From: Paenibacillus sp. Soil750
GTDB taxonomy: Bacteria; Bacillota; Bacilli; Paenibacillales; NBRC-103111
Direction: 5' to 3'
Assembly: GCF_001428045.1 (NCBI RefSeq)
Contig: NZ_LMSD01000040.1
Span: forward strand, 124,096 to 188,095
DNA length: 64,000 bases
A program made the position numbers and the translations under genes. This document shows positions 33,122 to 41,339 of the stretch, piece by piece. The notes beneath the pieces are model-generated. The model saw nothing but the letters and a program-made list of their open reading frames with translations, had not been told where the DNA came from and did no database searches. Numbering within the stretch: position 1 is the stretch's first letter; every line of letters begins with the position of its first letter.

Positions 33122-35644
33122 CTACTTCCCGCCCGTACCGTTCACAAAGGTGAACGAAGCAAACGTCTTGTTCAGCCGCGCCATATTCGCATCTGTGCTC
33201 ACCGCAGCATCAATACGAAGCGTCACCGTATACGTGACTTGCTTGCGATTAAACACATATACCGTCTCGGCGTACGGGATGTGCGCTTTTGAATAGCTCA
33301 CCGTGTACTTCTTCGCTTTCACATCACCGTAAAGCGTAACATCCTCAGACGAGTATGTGTAGTCACTATCATTGGTGTGACTCACCTTGTGCTCCTCTTC
33401 GGCATCCTTCAAGACTTCGGCGTAGGCCTTCTTGCTGTCTGCCTCTACACGTAAGTAACCACCTGTAAAGGTAAATGACTTCGTCGCCTGATCGTTACCC
33501 TCGTAAGAGCGGTTCGTTGTCCAATTTTCAGGAATACGCACCGTATAGTTGAACTTCTCGTTCTTATATAGCGTTGTACGATCTGGATCGGCAAGCTCGT
33601 CTAAATCCTGAATGATGCCAAGCTCCCCATCCATCGCTTCTTTATCCACGGAGATCGACGCCACCACGCTATCCCAGATCTTCTTTAGCTCATCACCTTG
33701 ATCATCTTGCGGATAGGTCATTTGCACTTCATATTTGTACTTGTCCTTGATGAAAAAGAGCGAACTTCCCGCATCCCACTCGTCTCCCAAGGAACTCGCA
33801 AAATCTACTTTCCATGCTGGCACACCGTCTACGGTTACCTCTACTGGCTTGTCTACACGGCGATAATCCGCCTTGTATTGGGCTTCAAACTCTTTAATCT
33901 TCCGGCCAACCCAATCCGACAGGGTATCACCTGAAGACGCTGAGGTTACATAAACATGGAGCGTTTGCGAATAATCCTCATTGTAAAAGGAGTTGCTTCC
34001 ACCATGATCCTGCTCCCAGTCCGCAGGCAAATCGATCGATAACCCATACTCACTCGTATAGGTCACATCATCAGAATTAAACACGGAGATATCTTTCAGA
34101 GAGTTATCTGCCGAATTAAAAGCAAGCTTAAAGCTATCCAACAAATCATTATAGCTATTTTGTTTGGAACGATTGGTGTATTGTTCTTTGGTTACGAAGA
34201 GCTTCACCGTATACAAACGACCACCATGCAGGTAGCCTCGCGTCTGGATATAGCCATCTTCACCGGATCGGCTTACGATTTTGGCATAAGGACTTTCTGC
34301 CCGCTTCACATATTGACGTTCCAGAATCGTCGCACTATCCCCATAACCCGAATATTCACTGCTATCATTACCTGCGATTTTGTTCAAAAGAGCCGCTGCC
34401 GACAGCTCATCACTTTGGTCGCTGTCTACGTGAATGGAAAGCGCGAATTCGCCCTTCGCATCAACGAAACTTACGGTATCACCGTCGTCGGATTGTTGTC
34501 TTTTGACAAGACCCGCCGGGTACTTCATGGACCAACCGAAGTGGCTGTCGCCAATCTTCGTTTTGCCGCTGTCCGCGTCCAAGGAACTCCCCTCGGTATC
34601 CTCCGTTAACGTCGCTTCTGCGCTATGGAGTTCGCCTAACTTCACCGTTTTGGTCAAGGTCGCGCTGCCCGACTGAAGTTTAATATCCACCGATTGGCCT
34701 GGCAAATATTTTTTAATCGCCTCGTTGTAATCCACGAGTGTTTTGACCGAGTTAGGGCCAACAGAAACTAAAATTCCATCTTGTTCAATTCCCGCTTCTG
34801 CCGCCGGTGAATCCGCGTCCACGTAGGTCACTCTCAATCCCGTCGAGCTCGGCAAGCCAACAACGGCTTCCCAGCTTTCTTCTAATTCCAGCCCTGTATA
34901 GGCGCGTTTCACTTTGCCATACAGTTCAAAATGATTCAACACATACTTCACCGTATCTACAGGTATAGCGAATCCTAAATTTTCAACACCAATATCGGCG
35001 TATTTCATCGTATTAATCCCAATGACTTCGCCCTTCATATTGATCAATGCGCCCCCGCTGTTGCCGGGATTAATGGCTGCGTCTGTTTGAATCAACTGAT
35101 ACTGCGAGCTCACCGAGCGATCTAGACCGCTGACAATGCCCACTGTTACAGAGTTACGTAAAGCGAACGAGATAGGCGTACCAATCGCAGCTACTGTTTC
35201 ACCAACTTTGATGTCCGAGGAGGAGGCGAAAGTGGCTGGCTTGAGGCCAGCAGCATCGATTTTGACAAGCGCCAGATCGCTCTCCTCATCAATATTCGAG
35301 GCATGCCCGCGATAGGTTGTCCCCTCGGAGGTCACGACGACGATATTTTTCATATTTTTTACCACATGAGCATTCGTAACAATCACACCGTTCGAGGCCA
35401 CAATGACACCCGTTCCATGTGCAAGGTTAAAGCGATTTTTCTCTAATGACTTGTCCATCTCTGAGGATGGCTTTCCTATAATGGCGACTACGGAAGGCGA
35501 AGCTTTCTCGATAACCTGCGGAATCTCTGCGTTAATTTCAGCTGCATAAGCAGGCGAAGACATCGGCTGTACAAACGTCACAAGTACCAAAGCTGCGACC
35601 AGCGAAATGCTCCCTTTTTTCATCCAAACTTTCCAATTCCCCAT
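33122..35644 (-). CDS. HtrA-like serine protease with PDZ and three extra C-terminal modules
   Basis: Exported trypsin-like protease of 840 residues. After a signal peptide (to about 35, SSPAYAAE) comes the protease domain with the full triad: His93 in TNAHVV, Asp123 in SDLALVKI and Ser196 in GNSGGAL. A PDZ domain follows (about 240-335, including VDADSPAAEAGIEQDGILVSVG). The remaining 500 residues form three similar modules (about 365-505, 525-665 and 695-835), each starting with a pattern like 'GLSIDLPADWEQ' and ending in a strand such as DSFKLAFN, DSVVASISV or TFASFTFV; they resemble PsbP-like or lipoprotein folds, an inference from pattern. Ordinary HtrA proteins are about 400 residues. 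There is no membrane anchor after the signal peptide, so the protein is probably released or cleaved. A plausible promoter TTGTCT-17-TAGATT lies upstream. Confidence 0.9.
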   Translation of the reverse strand: MGNWKVWMKKGSISLVAALVLVTFVQPMSSPAYAAEINAEIPQVIEKASPSVVAIIGKPSSEMDKSLEKNRFNLAHGTGVIVASNGVIVTNAHVVKNMKNIVVVTSEGTTYRGHASNIDEESDLALVKIDAAGLKPATFASSSDIKVGETVAAIGTPISFALRNSVTVGIVSGLDRSVSSQYQLIQTDAAINPGNSGGALINMKGEVIGINTMKYADIGVENLGFAIPVDTVKYVLNHFELYGKVKRAYTGLELEESWEAVVGLPSSTGLRVTYVDADSPAAEAGIEQDGILVSVGPNSVKTLVDYNEAIKKYLPGQSVDIKLQSGSATLTKTVKLGELHSAEATLTEDTEGSSLDADSGKTKIGDSHFGWSMKYPAGLVKRQQSDDGDTVSFVDAKGEFALSIHVDSDQSDELSAAALLNKIAGNDSSEYSGYGDSATILERQYVKRAESPYAKIVSRSGEDGYIQTRGYLHGGRLYTVKLFVTKEQYTNRSKQNSYNDLLDSFKLAFNSADNSLKDISVFNSDDVTYTSEYGLSIDLPADWEQDHGGSNSFYNEDYSQTLHVYVTSASSGDTLSDWVGRKIKEFEAQYKADYRRVDKPVEVTVDGVPAWKVDFASSLGDEWDAGSSLFFIKDKYKYEVQMTYPQDDQGDELKKIWDSVVASISVDKEAMDGELGIIQDLDELADPDRTTLYKNEKFNYTVRIPENWTTNRSYEGNDQATKSFTFTGGYLRVEADSKKAYAEVLKDAEEEHKVSHTNDSDYTYSSEDVTLYGDVKAKKYTVSYSKAHIPYAETVYVFNRKQVTYTVTLRIDAAVSTDANMARLNKTFASFTFVNGTGGK

Positions 35645-35739
35645 TATGTCGTTCCTCTCTTAACAAAAGTTGGCAATAGCTAGAATCTAGCACAATTCTG
35701 GTAGAGAGACAATATAAATATTTCCACAAAAAGGTAACT

Positions 35740-36549
35740 TTATCGACACTCTGCAATGCGCTCGGGATGCGTATACACGGTTAAATGGTCCTTCCGAATA
35801 AAGCCCACCACCGTAATGCCAAGATCGTGAGCGAGTCGGAGTGCTAGATCGGTTGGTGCTGATTTCGACAAAAGAAGGCCGACGCCGATTTTCGACGTCT
35901 TCAAAACAACTTCGGAAGAGACTCTTCCGCTGAAAGCGAGGACCTTATCCCGAACCGAAATCCGCTCCCGAAGGATGTGTCCGTATATTTTATCAAGCGC
36001 GTTATGTCTGCCGATATCTGCACGGGTAACTCGAAGCTCACTCACCGTGCACAGAGCTGCATTATGCAGCCCTCCTGTCGCCCGGAATTCCGCCGATTGC
36101 TCCTGAAGTTCGCTCATCAGATGAAAGCATTGGGGAATCGTCAGACTGAGCTTTGTAGTTACCGTTTTGGCCGTGCGCATATCATTGTGAAAATAAAACT
36201 GGCGGCTTTTCCCACAGCAGGATCCGATGAATCGCTTGGACACCATCTGACGGCTCAGCTGATGAAGATGGCGCAGCTTCACATGGGCGAAGCCGCGATC
36301 CTCCTCGAGGGATAGAGATTCAATCTGATCGACAAAACGGATCATCCCTTCAGAAGCTAGAAAACCCGTAACCAAATCCAAAGTGTCAGTTGGTGTGTAG
36401 ACGAGTGTGGCAAACTCCTCACCATCAAGCAGGATCGTCAGAGGGGCCTCGATTGCAATCGTATCCTCCGCGGGAAGCACCTCCGAACCGTTATAACGGT
36501 GAATCGACCATGTTGTGGTCGCAGGCGATGGAAGCTCTACATCATCCAC
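35740..36549 (-). CDS. fdhD: Formate dehydrogenase accessory sulfurtransferase FdhD
   Basis: Protein of 269 residues that transfers sulfur to the molybdenum cofactor of formate dehydrogenases. Family features: TPTDTLDLVTGFLASEGMI, the cysteine motif GSCCGKSRQF (here two adjacent cysteines instead of the enterobacterial CxxC), TGGLHNAALC, RADIGRHNALDKIYG and FSGRVSSEVVLKTSKIG. A GTG start follows GGAGGGAT, which overlaps the end of the oxidoreductase gene; the gap between the genes is three bases. The coupling strongly suggests that the neighbouring molybdopterin protein is its client. Confidence 0.93.
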   Translation of the reverse strand: MDDVELPSPATTTWSIHRYNGSEVLPAEDTIAIEAPLTILLDGEEFATLVYTPTDTLDLVTGFLASEGMIRFVDQIESLSLEEDRGFAHVKLRHLHQLSRQMVSKRFIGSCCGKSRQFYFHNDMRTAKTVTTKLSLTIPQCFHLMSELQEQSAEFRATGGLHNAALCTVSELRVTRADIGRHNALDKIYGHILRERISVRDKVLAFSGRVSSEVVLKTSKIGVGLLLSKSAPTDLALRLAHDLGITVVGFIRKDHLTVYTHPERIAECR

Positions 36550-36552
36550 AGC

Positions 36553-38910
36553 TTATCCCTCCATTTCGGTTTCCAACTCTAAAATGCGCTTCTCAACATA
36601 ACGAGTGTCTTTGTGTGCGTGGTACGTTTCTGCCTTTTCAACGATGACAGCCGTGTTATACTCCGGAATGCCCGCGAATGGCTCATATACCCCATTGGGT
36701 ATCAGGCTGTTGCCCTCAGGCCAATGCACCTCGATGTTGCCCTGCTTGACATCGGCCTGCTTCACTCTGCCATGCATGCTGCCGAAACCATTGTAGACCA
36801 CGATCGCTTCCCCTTCGTTTAAGGCAAGTCCCTTCGCGTCTTCTTTATGAATTAAAACGTCATAGCGCTCAGCTTCATTGAACGGATCGACGTCACTGTA
36901 GATCATCGAATTGAACTGCTTGCCGCGGCGCGTCGTCACCGCGAAATGCCCCTCCGGCTTCCGCAGCTCCGGAAGCTCGATCGGCAGCAGCCGGCCGCGG
37001 CCATCCGGCGTCGGACAGACGCCGTCTTCGCACAACCAAGCGCCGCCGGACTGGAACACGTCCCCGCGCTCCCGCAGGTGCTGGATGCCGTCGTAGCTCG
37101 GCGCGGCCTGCGCAATCTCCGCGCGGATCGCCTCCGCGGTGCCGCAGCCTAGCAACGCTGCGGCTTCGGGCTTCACCCGGCGGGCGAGATCGACATAGAT
37201 GTCCCACTCCGCTCGGGCTTCACCGATGCGGGGACCTGCGATCTCGGGTGAGAAATACACCATCCGCTCCGTCGAGGTGGATGTGCCTCCCCCCGGCTGC
37301 TCGTAGCGCGTCATCGCGGGCAGCACCACTACGGCCTCCCGCGCGTCGAGCAGCGTGGAGGTGTTAAGAATGATGTCCTGGTGGACACGGACGTCGATGT
37401 TGGTAAGTGATTGTCGGACGAAATCCGGGTCCGGCATCGTCTCGAGGAAGTTGCCTCCGGATGTGTAGAACAACCGGAGCTTCCGCTCCTGCTCCTCGGG
37501 CAGGAGCGCATTCTCGAGGGTGACACCGACGATGTCACCCTGCCAGCTCGGCAGCTCGAAGCCCCAGAGCTGCTCGATGCGTTTGCGGTCGGCGGCGCTG
37601 CTCATCTCGCCGCCCGGCAAGGAGAAGGGATCGGCGCCCATTTCGCCGGATCCCTGCACGCCGCTGTGGCCGCGGATGGGCATCAGCCCGCAATGCTCGC
37701 GGCCAAGAAAGCCCCGCAGGAGGGCGAGATTCGCCACCTGCGAGATGTTATCCGTGCCGAAGCGGTGCTGTGTGAGCCCCATGCTCCACACGAAAACCGC
37801 GCTAGCGGCACGCGCTAGGATCTGCGCGAGCTCGCTGATGCGCTCGCGGGTGAGCCCGGACGACTGCGTGAGCGTCGTCCAATCCTGCTGCGCCACGTGG
37901 GCGCGCAGCTCTTCGATGCCGTTTGTGTGCGCAGCCACGAACGCATGGTCAATCGCGGAGCCGGGCTCGCGCGCCTCCATCTCGAACCACACCTTCATGA
38001 TGCCATTCATGAAGGCAATGTCCCCGCCGATGTTCACTTGGTACACATCGTCAGCAAGCTTGGTGCCGAATAGCGCTGATTCGGCAATGGAAGGGATCCA
38101 GTACTGCTCCATCGACGGCTCGTAGTACGGGTTAATGACAATGATCTTCGTCCCTTTGCGTTTGGCCGCATACATATACTTCGTCGAGACCGGCTGATTG
38201 TTCGCGGCCACGCTGCCCCAGAACACAAGGACGTCCGTGCCGATCCAGTCCTTGTAATTACAAGTCGATGCGCCCACGCCTACGGAGCGCTTGAGTGCCG
38301 TCTTCGACGGCGAGTGGCAGATGCGCGAGGCATTGTCGATATTGTTCGTGCCTAGCAATCTCGCAACCTTCGCTGCCACATAGTACGACTCGTTCGTAAT
38401 CCCTCTCGCCGTTAAGTAGAACGCCATCTGCTTCGGGTTCAACCCGCGCATCTTCGACGCAATCAACTCCAGCGCTTCATCCCAGCTGGCGCGGCGGAAA
38501 CGTCGCTCACCTTTCTTCCGGATAAGCGGATACGGAATACGCCCGAGCTGACGAAGCTCGGTTGAGCTCATGCGGCTGAGCTCGTCGATATCCGCATGGA
38601 GCAGGTCCTCGCGGATGGCTGGCATCGTATTCAGCCGCAGAACGTTCAGCCGCGTCGTGCAGATATGCGGCCCTGCCAGCGTCTGATCGTAAAGCCCCGA
38701 CACCCCAAGCGCGCAGCCGTCGCACACCCCCTGTGTCAGAATCCTCACCGCATAGGGCAGATTATCGCGATTTTGCCACGCAATTTTGGCTGTTTCTCTT
38801 ATGTGCTTCGGCTTCACTTTACCGAGACCAAACGGTATCTTACTGACCCAGAGCTTAGGATCTGGTTTCGCAGGCAGCTTGATCGGCCCTGTGTGCTTCG
38901 TTTTCCCCAA
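36553..38910 (-). CDS. Molybdopterin oxidoreductase, FdhF/YdeP family
   Basis: Catalytic subunit-like protein of 785 residues of the formate-dehydrogenase-alpha-like family that includes E. coli YdeP. An N-terminal GVCDGCALG CxxC pair and later CTTRLN match the family; a full [4Fe-4S] CxxCxxxC signature as in classical FdhF is not evident. Cofactor-binding segments include RICHSPSKTALKRSVGVGAS, DVLVFWGSVAANNQP, RGHSGVQGSGEMG and, near the C-terminus, ALNEGEAIVVYNGFGS. The substrate is unproven: YdeP is linked to acid resistance, others are called formate dehydrogenases. The TTG start has GGGAGG seven bases upstream. The central part (about 36900-38150) is far richer in GC than the gene's ends. 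Operon with fdhD. Confidence 0.88.
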   Translation of the reverse strand: MGKTKHTGPIKLPAKPDPKLWVSKIPFGLGKVKPKHIRETAKIAWQNRDNLPYAVRILTQGVCDGCALGVSGLYDQTLAGPHICTTRLNVLRLNTMPAIREDLLHADIDELSRMSSTELRQLGRIPYPLIRKKGERRFRRASWDEALELIASKMRGLNPKQMAFYLTARGITNESYYVAAKVARLLGTNNIDNASRICHSPSKTALKRSVGVGASTCNYKDWIGTDVLVFWGSVAANNQPVSTKYMYAAKRKGTKIIVINPYYEPSMEQYWIPSIAESALFGTKLADDVYQVNIGGDIAFMNGIMKVWFEMEAREPGSAIDHAFVAAHTNGIEELRAHVAQQDWTTLTQSSGLTRERISELAQILARAASAVFVWSMGLTQHRFGTDNISQVANLALLRGFLGREHCGLMPIRGHSGVQGSGEMGADPFSLPGGEMSSAADRKRIEQLWGFELPSWQGDIVGVTLENALLPEEQERKLRLFYTSGGNFLETMPDPDFVRQSLTNIDVRVHQDIILNTSTLLDAREAVVVLPAMTRYEQPGGGTSTSTERMVYFSPEIAGPRIGEARAEWDIYVDLARRVKPEAAALLGCGTAEAIRAEIAQAAPSYDGIQHLRERGDVFQSGGAWLCEDGVCPTPDGRGRLLPIELPELRKPEGHFAVTTRRGKQFNSMIYSDVDPFNEAERYDVLIHKEDAKGLALNEGEAIVVYNGFGSMHGRVKQADVKQGNIEVHWPEGNSLIPNGVYEPFAGIPEYNTAVIVEKAETYHAHKDTRYVEKRILELETEMEG

Positions 38911-39060
38911 ATTGAACGCCTCCCATTGCGTGTATGTATTTTATTTCTTTATATTTGTTTGTCTTGTTCGTCTTGTTTGTCTTTTATCCCCTTACCTCCC
39001 CCACCTCACACTCTCTTCCCTCGTTCCGCCCATATATCCCCAATCACACCGCACGTCCCC

Positions 39061-39245
39061 CAAAATTGCGAATAAGCAACCTTTCACCAACAAATTCGTC
39101 TGTTTTCGAGAAATAAGTGCAAATCAGCAACTATTTCTATCATTTCTGATGGTTATAGCTTACTTCTCGCCAAAAGGTTGCCTTTTCGCAACCTTTCCTA
39201 CGCAACGAGCAATCTAGCGTAAAATTGTTGCACATTTGCATCTTT
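39061..39245. repeat. Four-motif intergenic element, family C, copy 3 (divergent)
   Basis: In the 614-base gap upstream of the molybdopterin oxidoreductase gene. Forward motifs at 39061-39085 and 39111-39137; reverse motifs at 39170-39197 and 39219-39245; start spacings 50, 59 and 49 bp. Motif 3 is a perfect palindrome in reverse complement (GGTTGC-GAAAAG-GCAACC) and motif 1 contains TTGC-GAATAA-GCAA. The rest of the gap is pyrimidine-rich on the + strand and shows nothing else besides the terminator near 39400. Confidence 0.72.
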
Positions 39246-39387
39246 GATCGCATGATCCAACCGACTTAACGCCAAATCACCCTACTAGCTACTCTAAACC
39301 TCCTGCTCCCTATCTCATTCCCCCTACAACTCACTTTCTACCATTCTATTCCGCTCATCCCCCATGTTCCTCAGCTCCTTAGAAGCA

Positions 39388-39455
39388 AAAAACCACCGCA
39401 AAACAACCCCAAGCCCCTCTTACGAGAAGAGTCTCGGGTTGTCTCACAGTGGTTA
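39388..39455 (-). terminator. Terminator after the DUF2294 gene
   Basis: On the - strand ACAACCC...GGGTTGT encloses CTCTT-CTCGT-AAGAG, and a flanking AACCAC...GTGGTT pair extends the structure; T tracts TTTTG and TTTTTTG follow. Confidence 0.8.
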
Positions 39456-39524
39456 GTCTCCGGCAGGTTCGCTACCAAGTGCCAAGCACCTTACTTATGT
39501 ATATGAAGATGTACGAGCGGTTAG

Positions 39525-39893
39525 TTATCCGTGTCTTGCACCAAACTTCTTTTCCAAATCCTCATCAAAGACGAATATCGACATCCCCACATCCTGCGCA
39601 ATATCGATATCAACAAACAGCTGAATGAACTTTGCGCCAAGCAGCGTTTCCATCTCTACAGGGGGGTGATCCTTGTAAATTTCTTTGACCATTTCTGTGC
39701 GTGCCGTGCGGAGCATTTGCCTGCCATCGCCCGTCTTCGCCATAAATTTCTCTACTGGAGAAAGGTTTCCTGCCATTTCGCAGATCGCCCAGCTTTTGCA
39801 GAAGGTCGTCGTTACGCGTTCCGGCCCTTTGCCCATGTGCTTCTTGCGATAAGCTTTTACCAGATTGCTAAACTCGGCCTCCATACGATTCAT
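39525..39893 (-). CDS. DUF2294 family protein (YrhF-like)
   Basis: Soluble protein of 122 residues of the DUF2294 group, with the characteristic N-terminus FSNLVKAYRKKHMGKGPERVTTTF and FMAKTGDGRQMLRTARTEMV. AGGTGG lies eight bases before the ATG. In Bacillus subtilis a DUF2294 member (yrhF) lies in the formate dehydrogenase cluster yrhDEFG; here it is about 600 bases upstream of the fdhF/fdhD-type operon on the same strand but separated by a terminator. This supports, but does not prove, a link to molybdopterin or formate metabolism. Confidence 0.82.
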   Translation of the reverse strand: MNRMEAEFSNLVKAYRKKHMGKGPERVTTTFCKSWAICEMAGNLSPVEKFMAKTGDGRQMLRTARTEMVKEIYKDHPPVEMETLLGAKFIQLFVDIDIAQDVGMSIFVFDEDLEKKFGARHG

Positions 39894-40121
39894 TGGTCAG
39901 CCACCTTTTACATGATCTGTCCCCATCATAGCAAGAAAGCCCTTACCTGACAACATCTCAAGGTCTATTCGTGCCTCTTATCTGCCCTTGAATTCCTCAC
40001 CCTAGATTGGTTTGGTTATTCGCAGGTCCCCACAAGCACAAAAGGCCGCAAGCAACCGCTGACAGCCCTCTTACTCTAATTTGATTTGATAATAACATCC
40101 TCACTATGCTTTGGCCCCAGC

Positions 40122-40143
40122 AAAAGACAATCCTTCGATTGCC
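40122..40143 (-). terminator. Terminator after the 35-residue membrane peptide gene
   Basis: On the - strand GGCAATC and GATTGTC pair around GAAG and are followed by TTTTGC, three bases after the stop codon. Confidence 0.7.
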
Positions 40144-40145
40144 TT

Positions 40146-40253
40146 TTATTCATCATCTTCCCATTTACGCGAATAAGCCTTCTTCGTTATCCAAATCGTT
40201 AGCCCAATCACGATAATAATCGCGATGACACTTCCAATAACTGCACCAACCAC
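40146..40253 (-). CDS. Predicted 35-residue single-span membrane peptide
   Basis: GTG-initiated frame with AAGGGGCG upstream. The product has one hydrophobic span (GAVIGSVIAIIIVIGLTIW) and a charged tail TKKAYSRKWEDDE. A terminator follows directly, which supports its being a real transcribed gene. The upstream 250 bases to the DUF2294 start show no other feature. No family is recognised; single-span peptides of this type are often missed in annotation. Confidence 0.55.
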   Translation of the reverse strand: MVGAVIGSVIAIIIVIGLTIWITKKAYSRKWEDDE

Positions 40254-40363
40254 CTAGCACACGCCCCTTATATCTACTCTTATATCCCATTGTATCAAAA
40301 CTCGCCCAGCCAAACAGCATCCACTTCGAAATTTCGCAATAGATGCCTAACCTCGCTACCCTT

Positions 40364-41197
40364 TCAGAACAAATCCAACTGCCTCGGCGCCAGCCCCTCG
40401 TAGTCTAAACCTAACATGCTCATCAACGTTTTCGCATTGCCTGCTGCATGTCCACCTGAGTTGTTGTTGAAAATGATGCAAATCTCCCGTGTCTGCTCCT
40501 GCAAACGGAGCAACCTCACCTTCCACTCCAACAATTCCTGCGGATTGTAGTCGTACAAATACCGCACATCGCGCCAGTTGGCCTCGTTCGTCTGCACCCA
40601 TCCCCCGACATTCCGTCCGTGGAAGCGAACCATCGTCATGTCGGGATGCGTCGCCTCCAAGACGATCGGAACGGATCCAATTCCTGCCTGCGGCTCGTCG
40701 CAGATGCTATGCATCCAGCCCTCGCGCTTCATGAAGGCCAGCGTTTTGTCCCGCATGTCCTCTGCAAACCAGCTCTGGTGGCGGAACTCCAGCGCTAGTG
40801 GCACATCGCCCATTCTCGCCTTCGCCTCCCGAATCACATCCACACTCGTCTTGTTGCACGCAAACCAAGGTGGATACTGAAACAGCACCGCCTTCAACTT
40901 CCCCGCTTCCAGAACGGGTCGAATCGACTGTAAGAACGCCTCGTACATCTGGTCTGCCCCACCGGCAAAAGGATTTTCTCCCCGCAGGTGTCCCGTCATC
41001 CCTTGGTAGGCTTTTATAATAAACCCAAAATTCTCAGGTGTCTCTTGGACCCACTTCGCATAATTACGTTCAGGCTGTACGGCATAGAATGAGGTATCTA
41101 CTTCCACGATCGGGAAATGTGCGCCGTATGTCACGAGCTTCCCCTTACTCCCACCCAAGTCGTGGTCACCCCAACCAGCCAAACCGATATTAATCAC
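40364..41197 (-). CDS. DUF72 family protein
   Basis: TIM-barrel-like protein of about 277 residues of the DUF72 family. It shows the family's start INIGLAGWGDHD, the VEVDTSFYAVQPERNYAKWV strand-helix, ALEFRHQSWF, and the end with HNNNSGGHAAGNAKTLMSML written here as FNNNSGGHAAGNA. The biochemical role is unknown; some members are associated with DNA-related clusters. Start choice: the GTG at 41197 has GGGGTG six bases upstream; an ATG two codons earlier would directly abut that site. Transcribed alone; the ABC-transporter terminator lies upstream. Confidence 0.87.
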   Translation of the reverse strand: MINIGLAGWGDHDLGGSKGKLVTYGAHFPIVEVDTSFYAVQPERNYAKWVQETPENFGFIIKAYQGMTGHLRGENPFAGGADQMYEAFLQSIRPVLEAGKLKAVLFQYPPWFACNKTSVDVIREAKARMGDVPLALEFRHQSWFAEDMRDKTLAFMKREGWMHSICDEPQAGIGSVPIVLEATHPDMTMVRFHGRNVGGWVQTNEANWRDVRYLYDYNPQELLEWKVRLLRLQEQTREICIIFNNNSGGHAAGNAKTLMSMLGLDYEGLAPRQLDLF

Positions 41198-41298
41198 TAT
41201 CATCACCCCGTGCACAATCGCTATGATAAAAGTATTCGTTCATCTATCATAACATCCTCGTGCACCATACCCAAGAAATACGCGCTCATTATCGTGCA

Positions 41299-41332
41299 AA
41301 AAGCGCGTCCCCTCCATGAAGGGACGCGCTTT
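41299..41332 (-). terminator. Terminator after the double ATPase gene
   Basis: Stem AAAGCGCGTCCC / GGGACGCGCTTT with loop CTCCATGAA; TTTTTGC follows on the - strand. Confidence 0.9.
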
Positions 41333-41339
41333 ACATCTA

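Noticed and set aside
36893..37818. Arg- and Ala-rich frames within the molybdopterin oxidoreductase gene
   Set aside because: They are by-products of the GC-rich core; the oxidoreductase frame is continuous and conserved in pattern over all 785 codons.
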